Below, piece after piece: positions 19,025-28,209 of a DNA stretch of 64,000 nucleotides (the stretch's first letter is position 1; every line of letters begins with the position of its first letter). Made by a program: the position numbers and the translations under genes. The notes below the pieces were generated by a model that searched no databases, had not been told where the DNA came from, and saw nothing but the letters and a program-made list of their open reading frames with translations. The DNA comes from Halomonas litopenaei (GTDB lineage: Bacteria; Pseudomonadota; Gammaproteobacteria; Pseudomonadales; Halomonadaceae). The stretch is from assembly GCF_003045775.1 (NCBI RefSeq), contig NZ_PXNS01000009.1, positions 124,001 through 188,000 of the forward strand, read 5' to 3'.

Positions 19025-19246
19025 TTGTTAGAAGAAACTGATGGTTGCGAGCAAGATGAGCTTAAGGAAAAGTTAGAGCTGCTCAGGGAGATACTGTCTT
19101 CTATAGAAATTATATCTAAGTCTACCGATTGGCGAGATGATAGAAACAGGGTGAGAATTGGGCGATTGTCTCATACTGGCATGCTTCTCATCGATGTTAT
19201 AGAAGACTTCACGTCACAGAGGCGGCGTGATGGTCATCAACAATGA
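19025..19246 (+). CDS. Hypothetical prophage protein, small and helical
   Basis: Product of 73 residues beginning at a TTG, with ACAGGA 7 nt upstream; an ATG is absent. Rich in Glu, Leu and Ile in the first half (EKLELLREILSSIEI), suggesting an amphipathic helix. Composition is AT-rich compared with the host. No family recognised. Confidence 0.4.
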   Translation: MLEETDGCEQDELKEKLELLREILSSIEIISKSTDWRDDRNRVRIGRLSHTGMLLIDVIEDFTSQRRRDGHQQ

Positions 19247-19285
19247 TGATGCAGGGAATGGAGATAGTTAAAGATAATGTATTGC

Positions 19286-19489
19286 CTATTTTTGCGTAGA
19301 AATTCCCACTGATTTCATATAAGTCTCAAAGGCAATGCAGGCTGCTTTGCAGCGAGCATCAACCTCACGTTCGAGTGTATCAAGTACATGTCGTTGGGCA
19401 CCCGGCTTGTACTCCACAATGTCCCACTCGATTTCTGACCCAATCTCGCTGTAATGCGCTTCTACCTTGATGGATGTTGTGACATTCAT
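19286..19489 (-). CDS. Hypothetical prophage protein
   Basis: Product of 67 residues with a good ribosome site (TTGGAGAGA) before the ATG. Alternating hydrophobic residues in the first third suggest beta strands (TTSIKVEAHYSEIG); the rest is helical with two cysteines. It faces left, against its neighbours. Function unknown. Confidence 0.5.
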   Translation of the reverse strand: MNVTTSIKVEAHYSEIGSEIEWDIVEYKPGAQRHVLDTLEREVDARCKAACIAFETYMKSVGISTQK

Positions 19490-19654
19490 AGCGTCTCTCC
19501 AAGTCTTCTATGTTCCTGAGTGTAACAGTATTTTGAGACATTGGGATGCTCACGCTCGGACCAGCATAGAGAAGTGAAAAAAGATAGTTTTAAGGCCTGG
19601 TTGCGGCGCGTTCGAGCACAGGTCAGTGAATTTTGGCTCGCAGGGGCAGGGCTC

Positions 19655-19879
19655 ATGAGAGAAGAAATAATAAGCTTTACAGCTGTAGATGGTGGATGGG
19701 AGCTGTTCTGTAGAAACTGTTACACGCTAGAGTTTAACCACTACTCAGATTCTCCGTGGCTCCAATTCGAAATTCAGCCTGAAACAAAAAATGGGGGACG
19801 ATACACCGTCAGGTGCCGCGTATGCCGCCATGTATCGCGACGAAAATCGCTGCATCCGGATAGTCTTCGACCATCTTAG
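19655..19879 (+). CDS. Zinc-ribbon mini-protein, copy 1 of 3
   Basis: Product of 74 residues from the ATG at 19655 (GGGGCAGGG upstream); the frame stays open further upstream, so an earlier GTG at 19574 is possible. Two cysteine pairs, CRNC near residue 19 and CRVC near residue 52, can form a zinc ribbon. The pattern GGWE..C..C...EF, W..FEI.P, GR, CR.C.H and S.HPD is shared with the genes at 20003 and 20414. Function unknown; no toxin, nuclease or membrane segment is seen. Confidence 0.6.
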   Translation: MREEIISFTAVDGGWELFCRNCYTLEFNHYSDSPWLQFEIQPETKNGGRYTVRCRVCRHVSRRKSLHPDSLRPS

Positions 19880-20002
19880 ATTCGGGTTGCGAGCAAGGTA
19901 GTGGCGATGGCGGAAAGGTTATAGCAGATCGTAAATTGTGGATCGCACCTCGTACCGCTCTGATCTACGCTGAGCCAAGCACTTTGTTTTCAGGAGACAG
20001 GG

Positions 20003-20221
20003 ATGCTCACGCAGATGATCAGTTACCAGGTTGTGGAGAGCGGGCTGGAAATGCGGTGCTTGGTTTGCCAAGCCGTCGAATTTCAGGAGACAGGGCGGCA
20101 AGGCTGGAAGCACTTCGAAGTGGTGCCAGACGGCCCTTGGGGCAGATGCTTCATCATTACGTGCAGGGCCTGTGGCCACAAGAACCTGCGCGCCTCTATG
20201 CAGCCTGACTGGTATGGCTGA
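20003..20221 (+). CDS. Zinc-ribbon mini-protein, copy 2 of 3
   Basis: Product of 72 residues with CLVC near residue 19 and CRAC near residue 54. It is about 45 percent alike to copy 3 by eye and has the same order of motifs (SGLEM, AVEF, FEV, WGRCFI, CGH, QPD). AGGAGACAGG precedes the ATG. Upstream DNA contains CTACGCTGAGC, also found as CTACGCTAAGC before copy 3, which suggests gene and leader were duplicated together. Confidence 0.7.
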   Translation: MLTQMISYQVVESGLEMRCLVCQAVEFQETGRQGWKHFEVVPDGPWGRCFIITCRACGHKNLRASMQPDWYG

Positions 20222-20413
20222 AGTGGGCAGTCAGCTATGACATCATGCTGTGACGCCATCTCAATGAGCCCCGGTGCTCGTGAGCCTGGTGTCTTTGGTA
20301 GTCAGCAGGCAGACGGCTGAGCCTGCACAGACTTACTCGGCTAGTACCGCTTCGGCACAGAAGCTGACATTATGTTCTACGCTAAGCACTAGGAGGCTAG
20401 ACGTAGGATAGTC

Positions 20414-20626
20414 ATGTTGGACATGCCGATGATCAATTTTGCGACCGTGGAAGGCGGCTGGGAAATGTACTGCCTGAAATGCCACTCTGCCGAGTTCAAC
20501 GTCACGGATCGCTCACCGTGGAGCCAGTTCGAGATCCGGCCGGGTGCCCCGCATGGGAGGTGCTACATCATAAAATGCCGTTCATGTGGCCACGAGGCTA
20601 TCCGGAACTCACTGCAACCGGATTGA
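20414..20626 (+). CDS. Zinc-ribbon mini-protein, copy 3 of 3
   Basis: Product of 70 residues with CLKC near residue 21 and CRSC near residue 54. Motif order matches copies 1 and 2, ending NSLQPD. A second ATG at 20423 is also possible; the first is preferred because copy 2 begins with the same MLxxM pattern. Possible roles are DNA or RNA binding or protein interaction; nothing in the sequence decides this. Confidence 0.7.
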   Translation: MLDMPMINFATVEGGWEMYCLKCHSAEFNVTDRSPWSQFEIRPGAPHGRCYIIKCRSCGHEAIRNSLQPD

Positions 20627-20715
20627 GCGCCACTTTTCGTAGAGCTGACTCGTGCCCGTACTGATTGTCTCGCACGGCCATACCGGCCAGGGGCCAGCAA
20701 GACCCAGTGGTGCCA

Positions 20716-21015
20716 ATGAGCGAGTACGAGATCACCCAGTGGCGCAAACGCCTCGAGCGCAAGGGCTGGCTCGGCCTGAGCCGTTCATCGCCGCCGATCA
20801 ACAGGCTGGTCGAATACCACGTTGTCTGGCAGGGTTGGCTGATCAGCGGGCGCTGTGTGCTTGGTAAGGAGATCAAGGACGACTGGTGGGAACCAGGCAC
20901 GCCGCAGTACCTGCTTTCCCGCAAGCACGGCATCAGTGATGGCGTGTGGCGGCTGGCGAAGGATCAGCGGGCAGAAGTGGGGCAGTTGAGGAGGAAGTAT
21001 GAGCCACAGCAATAA
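20716..21015 (+). CDS. Hypothetical prophage protein rich in aromatic residues
   Basis: Product of 99 residues from the ATG at 20716. Tryptophan-rich (eight Trp) and basic, with YHVVWQGWLISGRCVLGKEI as its core. It overlaps the next gene by 17 nt, so the two may be translated together. Family not recognised. Confidence 0.5.
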   Translation: MSEYEITQWRKRLERKGWLGLSRSSPPINRLVEYHVVWQGWLISGRCVLGKEIKDDWWEPGTPQYLLSRKHGISDGVWRLAKDQRAEVGQLRRKYEPQQ

Positions 21016-21553
21016 TCATACAAAACAGTTTGCTTCCATTGGTGACCTGAAGCAATGGCTAGCACACTCGACATCAATAATTGTTCTTAGTGTAGGCGTG
21101 CTGGGCTCTTCCATAGAGTTACAATCAAACCTACAATCGCCTTCCAGGCTGGTGACTGCCATACAGTGCTCAGGTGTAGACCATTACCAAGGCGACTGCT
21201 TCGTTGAGTATGCCGAAAGCGACGAGGAAGATTTCGACATCAATTACGAGAATTTCGTGTTCGCTCTCTGTATTGAAGTTGTGATGGCATCAAGCAAGAA
21301 GCGATATGGTGGAATTAAAAGACTGGCGTTCGCCCTTGAAGATTATTCCTATCTTATGGCTCGAGAGAGCGTTGAGTTTAGCGGTGCCATATATAGAGTC
21401 CTGGTTGAGGTTCCGACCGACCCCGATAGCCTGAAAAAACTTGTTGACATAATGAAGAATGAAGGAGCCGTCTTTCTTACAGTGCCAGATGGAAGCGGTG
21501 AAATAACGTTAGCGAATTCTTATTTTGGTTCGAAGCCATTTCTTCCAACTTAA
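20999..21553 (+). CDS. Hypothetical prophage protein, AT-rich gene
   Basis: Product of 184 residues with GAGGAAGT before the ATG. It is an acidic soluble protein, with mixed alpha and beta character and no membrane segment (residues 27-36 are only mildly hydrophobic). The gene is clearly more AT-rich than the phage structural genes, which suggests a separate origin. Position between attachment site and tail fibre is typical of lysogenic-conversion cargo. Function unknown. Confidence 0.6.
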   Translation: MSHSNNHTKQFASIGDLKQWLAHSTSIIVLSVGVLGSSIELQSNLQSPSRLVTAIQCSGVDHYQGDCFVEYAESDEEDFDINYENFVFALCIEVVMASSKKRYGGIKRLAFALEDYSYLMARESVEFSGAIYRVLVEVPTDPDSLKKLVDIMKNEGAVFLTVPDGSGEITLANSYFGSKPFLPT

Positions 21554-21583
21554 ATTTCATGTCGCCTTCCTTGGCACCTTACC

Positions 21584-21976
21584 TCACTCCCAGCCAATAG
21601 CCTCAACCGCTTCCACTGTCTCGGCAGCAGCGATCTTTGCTGCCAGCGCCCCCTCTTGTGCAATCAGGTCTCCGCGGCGAGCGGCGATATTGAGAAGCGC
21701 CTGGCGGACGTCAGCGACCGGGTGGTCAGCGTGAAAGCCGCTATCGCTATCCTTCCAAGCTGATATGGTCGTCATGCCTGTGGCTTCAGCCAGGTCTATC
21801 ACCTCAGAAAGCGCTTGCCGGTTGCTCGGATCGCCCGCATAGCGGATGCCGTTCAGGATTACTCCATAGGCCTCGGCGCCTTTGCGGGACTGTTCGATTT
21901 CGGTGAGTTTTGCTGCTTTGGAATCAAAGAGCCTCTCAGCCTCGGTCTTGGGCGGAATCCAGTACACGTTACCCAT
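21584..21976 (-). CDS. Tail fibre assembly-like protein (DUF4376 type)
   Basis: Product of 130 residues from the ATG at 21976. The N-terminal part (GNVYWIPPKTEAERLFDSK) and the C-terminal helical region with ATGMTTISAWKD and LLNIAARR resemble DUF4376 proteins found after tail-fibre genes. It probably helps fold or attach the fibre encoded just upstream on this strand. Last gene of the late operon; no terminator is apparent after it. Confidence 0.6.
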   Translation of the reverse strand: MGNVYWIPPKTEAERLFDSKAAKLTEIEQSRKGAEAYGVILNGIRYAGDPSNRQALSEVIDLAEATGMTTISAWKDSDSGFHADHPVADVRQALLNIAARRGDLIAQEGALAAKIAAAETVEAVEAIGWE

Positions 21977-22391
21977 CAGCCGTCTCCTTCTTGCGAACCG
22001 TCCAGCCAGTGTTGCCAGCGACATCCACGCCTTGGGCGATCTCGTAATCGTCTACGCCTGCCATTCCGGTGGGGACGACGTAGCAGGTGTTGGGGTCGTA
22101 GTCAGCGGCGTCTATGATGGGCGACTCTCGCCAGTGGGCTTTGCGGCCAGGGTACTGGCCCGCTATGACCTTCTGTACAAGGATTATGTGAAGCTCACCA
22201 CCAATGCGGCCTATCCCCCTTATCGCTCGCGCTCCCGAGGGGGAATTTTCGGCTCCCGTGAATACTCCATTTTCCGGGAAGTGTGATATATCGTATTCAA
22301 CGAAACTCCCCTCATCATAGGCTTGAACTATCTCTCCACTGAAGCTATATCGAGCGGGGGCCTTGGCTACTGCGAGAAACTTTATCTTCAT
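21969..22391 (-). CDS. Hypothetical tail-associated protein
   Basis: Product of 140 residues, overlapping the following gene by 8 nt. It lies between the side-tail fibre and the assembly-like gene, so a role at the fibre is likely from position. No recognised domain; the C-terminal part (GWTVRKKE) is basic. Confidence 0.55.
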   Translation of the reverse strand: MKIKFLAVAKAPARYSFSGEIVQAYDEGSFVEYDISHFPENGVFTGAENSPSGARAIRGIGRIGGELHIILVQKVIAGQYPGRKAHWRESPIIDAADYDPNTCYVVPTGMAGVDDYEIAQGVDVAGNTGWTVRKKETADG

Positions 22392-22401
22392 CTCTTCCTC
22401 G

Positions 22402-24132
22402 TTATTTCCAGGGGCCGTGGGCGACTAGATTTACTAGATCAACCGTTGATGGTGATCCCGTTGCATTCCAGCGAGTGCCGTCTAGCTTCATGACATAAAA
22501 ATCAAGAGTGTCGGTTTGCGGGAAGCTGTATTGGGTTTGTTCCCATACCGATATTCCGAAATTATCCGAGGCCGAGGCACTTCGACTCCCGAACCCTATG
22601 GCGTGGCCTGAGAATGCAGCGGGGACGTCCCAAAGAACGCCTGAGACACTGTTTATGGACAGCGTCCCTCTAGAGAGGCGGCTTATTTGAGACCCATCCG
22701 CGAACCTGGTCCATTCGCCGTCACTATTACTGTCCGATTCAACGATTGGATCGCCATTGACTGTAGGCATCGTGTCGAAATCGTTCGCCCCTGACAGCCG
22801 CGCATACCGCGCGTCAGCCTGAGAAGTCTTAGGGACATCATCCGCACCTGTACCCACATTGACTGCAGCCGCCGTCCCGGCATCTGAGATAGTGCTCAGC
22901 AGCTGGGTGCCGGTGTGGTTGGAGCGTTGTACGGCGAAGTCCTTGGCGGCTTGCTCGGCACTTGCTGCCGAGCCGGCCGGGTCGGCACCGACCTGCGCGG
23001 GAGTATGAGCAGAGCTTTTTTCCTCGTGCGCGGCGACCGCAGATGAAGCTGTTCCAGCGGGGTCTGCGCCAACGTCGCCTGGTACGAGCGTGACGGCGCC
23101 AGTTTTGCCGGCAACGCTAGCTACGCTGTCGGTGTTATCGATCTTCGACCAGGTGCCACCACTGCCGCTCTCGTTGGGTGTCCAGAGCAGCATGTCCTTG
23201 TTGCGGTACTCGACCCCGCCAATGGTTTCGCCATTCGCCGCGCCAGTGACCAGCCAGTAGCTGGCCCCAGTCGGCTCGGGCGGCAGGGAGCCGGTGCTCG
23301 CATCCCAGGCGCCTTGGGCGACCATGGCGTTAACAGCACGCTGTCGGGATACTTCCGCCCAGTGAGCGGCGGAGAACTGCGAGCCGTCACCCTCTGGCAC
23401 CGGTGTATCGTTCGGGTATTGGGCCCAGTGTTGGGCCTCTAGGGCAGAGTCGTCTGCGGCGCTTTCTGATCCCGCGGCGTTTGATTCGCTGGCTGCAGCG
23501 GCGCTCGCAGAGCCCGCTGCGTTCGAGGCAGAGGTGGCCGCACTACCCTCGCTCGCTGCTGCTGCACTGGCTGAACTGGCGGCATTCGCCTCGCTGGTCG
23601 ACGCGGCGCCGGCACTGTCGGAGGCGCTGGATGCCGATGCGCTGGCAGCGCTGGCTGAGCTGGCGGCATTCTGCTCACTCGTGGCCGCGTTTGAGGCTGA
23701 TTCGCTGGCCGCCGTAGCACTGTCGGCAGCGTTGGATTCGCTTGCGGCCGCCTCGCCGGCAGAGGCCCCCGCCTCATCCCGGTACCCGCGGGCTTCGTCC
23801 ACCAATGCCCGGAACTCGATCACGATGCCAGGCGTCAGGTCCTGTTCGCCTTGCCACTCGACCACCAGCTCGTTGAGGTCGGTGGCGGTGGAGTCAGCAC
23901 GCACCTCAAGATTCTTGGCGAGCTCGAGGAATGACCGGCCCTGCATCACACGCACGTCGTAGCGACCCACCTCGACGGAGATGGAGTAGTCGCCCTGGGC
24001 GTCGGTGATCGCCTCGGCACGAATGTGGTTCAGGACGGTGGCGGATGTCCTGACGGCGTCAAAGCGGATGGTCGCCCCGGGCAGCGGCTGGCCATAGGGG
24101 TCTTTCAGTACGCCGGTAAGCGTCACTGCCAT
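22402..24132 (-). CDS. Side-tail fibre protein with phage tail fibre N-terminal domain
   Basis: Product of 576 residues. Residues 1-120 match the lambda Stf-type N-terminal attachment domain (GVLKDPYGQPLPGATIRF). Residues about 125-235 are an Ala/Ser-rich repeat region (units such as AASESNAA), which forms a coiled fibre shaft. A later segment repeats VGADPAGTASS-like units. The C-terminal 100 residues probably form the receptor-binding tip. A terminator precedes it, so its expression may be lower than that of the core tail genes. Confidence 0.82.
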   Translation of the reverse strand: MAVTLTGVLKDPYGQPLPGATIRFDAVRTSATVLNHIRAEAITDAQGDYSISVEVGRYDVRVMQGRSFLELAKNLEVRADSTATDLNELVVEWQGEQDLTPGIVIEFRALVDEARGYRDEAGASAGEAAASESNAADSATAASESASNAATSEQNAASSASAASASASSASDSAGAASTSEANAASSASAAAASEGSAATSASNAAGSASAAAASESNAAGSESAADDSALEAQHWAQYPNDTPVPEGDGSQFSAAHWAEVSRQRAVNAMVAQGAWDASTGSLPPEPTGASYWLVTGAANGETIGGVEYRNKDMLLWTPNESGSGGTWSKIDNTDSVASVAGKTGAVTLVPGDVGADPAGTASSAVAAHEEKSSAHTPAQVGADPAGSAASAEQAAKDFAVQRSNHTGTQLLSTISDAGTAAAVNVGTGADDVPKTSQADARYARLSGANDFDTMPTVNGDPIVESDSNSDGEWTRFADGSQISRLSRGTLSINSVSGVLWDVPAAFSGHAIGFGSRSASASDNFGISVWEQTQYSFPQTDTLDFYVMKLDGTRWNATGSPSTVDLVNLVAHGPWK

Positions 24133-24144
24133 GGTGTGTCTCCC

Positions 24145-24170
24145 ACAAAAAAGCCCGCGCTTGGCGGGCT
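24145..24170 (-). terminator. Terminator between tail genes and side-tail fibre
   Basis: On the minus strand a 7-bp stem (AGCCCGC / GCGGGCT) is followed by six T. It lies between the stop at 24172 and the fibre gene, inside the late operon. Confidence 0.8.
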
Positions 24171-24171
24171 G

Positions 24172-24531
24172 TTAGAGTGCGTTGCGAAAGCGGGTCAGGG
24201 CCCGATGCATGTCGGCGGGTGTGTCGGATCTTCGAATATCTGCCTTGGCCGCGATACGCGCCTCCTCGATGGTGCCGGCACGCTTTTCCCATCGGGTGCG
24301 AGCGCGCTTGATGCGCTGACATACGGTGGTCACATCAGCGTCTGTGGCGGTCGCCTCGGCTTCGACCATTGGCCCCGAGCCTTGGGCCGCCTCGGCCAGC
24401 TTGAGTTGGTAGACGGCCTCTTGGGCGGGTGAAACGTAGCGAGCAGCCTCGGCCTCGCTGTCCACTAAGTCCAGATAGTGCCGCTCGGCCTCGGCCCGGG
24501 AGGAGAACCGGCGAATGCTCAGCCTATCCAT
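24172..24531 (-). CDS. Hypothetical phage tail protein
   Basis: Product of 119 residues, almost entirely helical and charged (RAEAERHYLDLVDSEAEAARY). It starts within the end of the preceding gene (8-nt overlap) and is followed by a terminator. Small helical proteins of this kind often accompany lambda J-type tips; function unknown. Confidence 0.6.
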   Translation of the reverse strand: MDRLSIRRFSSRAEAERHYLDLVDSEAEAARYVSPAQEAVYQLKLAEAAQGSGPMVEAEATATDADVTTVCQRIKRARTRWEKRAGTIEEARIAAKADIRRSDTPADMHRALTRFRNAL

Positions 24532-24910
24532 CGATCGCCACCTCCAGGGTTTCATCGAGGCGCCAGGCGGGGCCGACCAGCTGGATCTGGTAGGTGCCCG
24601 GCACGTCGACATCGAGCTGGGCGCTGTCGCTGGTGGTGACCATCTGTTGGCCGTCCATCGCCAGCAGGGTGCCAGGCTCCAGCCCAGTGATGGTGGCTGT
24701 TAAGCCCTCGACGGCAACCTGAGCATCCCGGTGCTGCTTTGGCTTGATCTGGCCGTCCGCCAGGTCCACGTAGTGGGCGGCATCGTCAAAGCCTGCCTCG
24801 ACCTCGACATAGTCTTCGTGCTCACCACACTGCATCTCGACATGGTCTTCGGGGCAGTCTGTGACGCGCAGGATGGCACCGGTCAGTTCGCAGTAGATTG
24901 CGACGATCAT
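24524..24910 (-). CDS. Hypothetical phage tail protein downstream of the tip gene
   Basis: Product of 128 residues, with a beta-rich pattern and a Cys-containing N-terminus (IYCELTGAILRVTDCPE). The C-terminal 60 residues look like an immunoglobulin-type beta domain (VPGTYQIQLVGPAW). It starts 4 nt inside the J gene, so it is translationally coupled to it. Confidence 0.6.
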   Translation of the reverse strand: MIVAIYCELTGAILRVTDCPEDHVEMQCGEHEDYVEVEAGFDDAAHYVDLADGQIKPKQHRDAQVAVEGLTATITGLEPGTLLAMDGQQMVTTSDSAQLDVDVPGTYQIQLVGPAWRLDETLEVAIDG

Positions 24911-27900
24911 CGCTTTTTGCCCTCTGCTGTCAGGGTGGATTGGGTGGAATTGACGGTGCTGGCACCGCGACACTCAATGGCAATAGTGACGCCTTGGCGG
25001 TTGCCTACATCGAGGGTGCAGGCGTGGTTGAGCTCGCCGGTACCCGTGGGAATTTCGAACCAGACACTCCCATCGACCTTCCATCGGAAGTAGGGCCGGC
25101 CGCCGCCGCCTGTCGCATTCGTTGCTGCGAAGTTGGCGAAGACTCGGCCGCCCTCGGCATTGAGGTACACCGATAGCCAGCTGACCCAGCTCCCGTTGCT
25201 GCTTCTTCCAGAGGTTCGTGACGTACCGACAGGGATAGTCACCGCTTGCCCGGCAATCTGCAGCGTGTCGACCTGTGCATTACCAATCTTGGCGCTGGTG
25301 ATCGCTGCATTGCCGATCTTGGCGTTGGTGATTGCGCCGTTGCGAATATGGGCGTTCTGGACGTCGATGTTGAACAGCTTGCCGTAATCCACATGGAGCT
25401 CATCGGCCTGGATGTAGCTGGCCTTGACCTTGCCGTTCTCCACAATGAACGAGCCATCGGACGCCTTGAGCTTGGTGAACGTCAGGTACTGGATCAGCGC
25501 TTCTTTCAGGTACAGCGTGCCATCGGTGAAGATGAACGGGATCACCTCGGCGTCGCCGTCACCTGGCTGGGCGATGTAGAACCGGTCCGCCAGCACACCG
25601 AAGTCGAAGACGTCCTGATCTTCGTCGTAGGCCGTGCCAAAGCCCGCCACTCGACCGCCGCCAGTCACGTTCAGCACATAGCTGGAGTTGAGCCCGTCGA
25701 TGTTCTGGCTCAGGTCCGTGAACAGATCCGTCTGTTTTATCTGCCCGCTGATCACCGACATGATTTTGTCGGGGTCGTTCTCGGTGGTGGCCTGCACCGG
25801 GTACCAACTCGAGACGCCGTAGGCGTTGATGCCGCGCACGTAGTAGTAATACGTGGTGTCGGGCTCGAGGTCGGTGTCGGTCAGGGTAGGCGCCACGCCG
25901 ACGCGCACTGCATTCGACTCGATCAGTCCTGTGTCGAGTGCGACGTTAGAGCGCCAGAATTCCCACATCTGCCCAGGGTAGAGACCATTCGGGATCAGGG
26001 TGATCTCGAAGGTGCCCGCACGGATGTCGATGCTATCCGGCGGCGTCGGCAACAGCAGGCCGGCCACATTGGTGGTCCAGTACGCCCAGGGCGACGCGGA
26101 GCCGGTACCGGTGATGCCGCGGACACGGATCTGCCATTCACCCGGCTCTGCATCGAGGATGTCGAACGACGTGCCCGGGCCTGTGAAGGCCTCACCCCAT
26201 GACACGTCATTCGGCCCCTGCACCTCGGCAATGTAACGGACGACGCGAGCATCATCGCTGGACGTCCAGCTGACGGTGATCTTCTGGTGCTCGGTGCCGC
26301 CGGCCAGGTACTTGGATGCCTCGACGGTAATGGAGTAGGGCGCCGCCACCGGGCCGGTTGGGATCAGTGTGTAATCCTCGTCCGGCAGGTTGAGGCCTTG
26401 CTCGACGCGATCGTACTTCGTCGGGTCATGCTCGACGGCGGTGATCTGGTAGATCGCCGTCTCCTGCTCAGCGACGGACAGCACCCGGAACTTGCGCGGC
26501 TCGACGTCCTGGCTCGACAGCATCCAGATGGCGCCACGGATCGGCTCAGCTGAGAGCGGGCTGACCAGCTCGACATGATCACCGGCGAACCGGTCGACCT
26601 GTCGGCGCTCAATCCCCCCGGTGGGCAACAGCACGTCCAGGTACCAGTCGCTGCCGCTGACCTGCTCGGGCACCTGGTCAAGCACCAGGGCAGAGAGCCC
26701 AGGGCGAACGATTCGGCCAGAGAGCCGGGCGCCGGCCGTGGTCGGGTCGTTGACTGCGATGATGTCGCCCGGACGCAGGTCGGCATGGTCGACGCTTGCC
26801 TGGTAGGTGATCGTCTCGGTTTCAGCGCGCTCGCTGTAGAGCATCCATTTGCCAAGGCGGTGTGCCTGGCCGCGACTGGTACAGCCTACGGCGGTGACGT
26901 CGATCTGCTTCCAGCCGAATTGCTGGATAGCATCGGCATCCTCAACGACCTCGACCTGGAGTCGGTAGTTGTCGCCAGGGTCGTTCCAGCTCACCAGGGC
27001 AACCGAGTGCCGGGCCTTCAGCGCGGTACCGCTGTACTCGAACTCACCGTCGACGACATTGGCCGGTGCCACCAGCTTGACCGGATCGGCCGGCATGTCG
27101 GCTGTCGCCATGACGGTATTGGCGCCCCAGTAGGTCATGCCACGGAACGCAGTCGCTAGGGTGTCGAGCGCCTTGATGGCTTCCTCTCGGCTCGACAGCA
27201 CGGTGTTGAAGGTGAAGCGCGGCTCTTGGCCGCTGAAGCCATCAGGGATCAGCTCATCGCAGTATTGGGCGATCTGGTAGAGGCCCCACTTGTCGACGTT
27301 CTCCAGCCCGGCGCCGTACCGCCCGCTGGTGGCCAGATCGAGAAAGCACCACGCGGGGTTGTCGGTCCACGCCAGCTTGAACGAGCCGTTCCACAGGCCG
27401 GTGTATTCGCGAGTCTCGGGGTTGTAGTTGGTCGGCACCCGGACGATCAGGCCCTTGACGTCGTAGCTCCGCGAGGGGATCTGGCTGCCAAAATCCTGGG
27501 CATCGACCTCGAGCCCGACCAATGCAGTATCGGGATACTGCAGCTTGGCGTCGATGATCTCGGTGTAAGTGGCCCAGTACGTCGCGTTGCGCAGGGTGGC
27601 GCTGCCGTTGTCGGGCGTCACTCGGCGCACGCGGATGTCCCAGGGGCCATCACCGGTGAGCGGCACACGATAGGACCGCTGGTAGGGGCTGGTGGTCTTG
27701 CCCTTGATAATGTCGTAGCGCTTCTCGGACCAGCTACCTCCATTGGGGCGAACGTCAACAGCCACCGCCACCTCGGTGGGCAGCAGATCGCCATTCTCGA
27801 CGTTCTGATAGCTGAGCGCCTGCACCTGGACGGTGACGCGAGCGGCATCAGCCTCCGGATTGGTAACGGTGCGAACAACCGGTGTTGCCTTTGTCACCTC

Positions 27901-28209
27901 GGTGGATACGTCGTTGGCGGTCTCCACCGCTGGAAACCCTGCGATGTGCGATTGATCGGGCTCACCGGTGCGGGTGTGAACAGTCACGCCCTGGAAGTTG
28001 AAATCGCCTCCCTCGTCCTGCAGCGGCGTCTCATCCAGATAGATGCTCTTGAGCCCGTTGGTCAGGCCGACAATTGGACCCTCGCCCAGCACGTCGATGA
28101 TCCTGGCCTTGGAGGTGGAGCGAAGAGTGTTAGGCGCCTCGCGTGGTGTGCGCGCTTCATCGCCGCCGCCTTTGCCGCCTTTCTCTCCATAGACACGCTG
28201 ATCGTTCAT
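24907..28209 (-). CDS. J: Tail tip host-specificity protein, lambda J type
   Basis: Product of 1100 residues (lambda J 1132). The N-terminus KARIIDVLGEGPIVGLTNG is the family signature, and fibronectin type III-like segments lie around residues 640-830. The C-terminal 250 residues, with NAHIRNGAITNAKIGNAAIT, form the repeat often preceding the receptor-binding end. It should contact the host outer membrane receptor. It overlaps the I-like gene by 4 nt. Confidence 0.93.
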   Translation of the reverse strand: MNDQRVYGEKGGKGGGDEARTPREAPNTLRSTSKARIIDVLGEGPIVGLTNGLKSIYLDETPLQDEGGDFNFQGVTVHTRTGEPDQSHIAGFPAVETANDVSTEVTKATPVVRTVTNPEADAARVTVQVQALSYQNVENGDLLPTEVAVAVDVRPNGGSWSEKRYDIIKGKTTSPYQRSYRVPLTGDGPWDIRVRRVTPDNGSATLRNATYWATYTEIIDAKLQYPDTALVGLEVDAQDFGSQIPSRSYDVKGLIVRVPTNYNPETREYTGLWNGSFKLAWTDNPAWCFLDLATSGRYGAGLENVDKWGLYQIAQYCDELIPDGFSGQEPRFTFNTVLSSREEAIKALDTLATAFRGMTYWGANTVMATADMPADPVKLVAPANVVDGEFEYSGTALKARHSVALVSWNDPGDNYRLQVEVVEDADAIQQFGWKQIDVTAVGCTSRGQAHRLGKWMLYSERAETETITYQASVDHADLRPGDIIAVNDPTTAGARLSGRIVRPGLSALVLDQVPEQVSGSDWYLDVLLPTGGIERRQVDRFAGDHVELVSPLSAEPIRGAIWMLSSQDVEPRKFRVLSVAEQETAIYQITAVEHDPTKYDRVEQGLNLPDEDYTLIPTGPVAAPYSITVEASKYLAGGTEHQKITVSWTSSDDARVVRYIAEVQGPNDVSWGEAFTGPGTSFDILDAEPGEWQIRVRGITGTGSASPWAYWTTNVAGLLLPTPPDSIDIRAGTFEITLIPNGLYPGQMWEFWRSNVALDTGLIESNAVRVGVAPTLTDTDLEPDTTYYYYVRGINAYGVSSWYPVQATTENDPDKIMSVISGQIKQTDLFTDLSQNIDGLNSSYVLNVTGGGRVAGFGTAYDEDQDVFDFGVLADRFYIAQPGDGDAEVIPFIFTDGTLYLKEALIQYLTFTKLKASDGSFIVENGKVKASYIQADELHVDYGKLFNIDVQNAHIRNGAITNAKIGNAAITSAKIGNAQVDTLQIAGQAVTIPVGTSRTSGRSSNGSWVSWLSVYLNAEGGRVFANFAATNATGGGGRPYFRWKVDGSVWFEIPTGTGELNHACTLDVGNRQGVTIAIECRGASTVNSTQSTLTAEGKKR

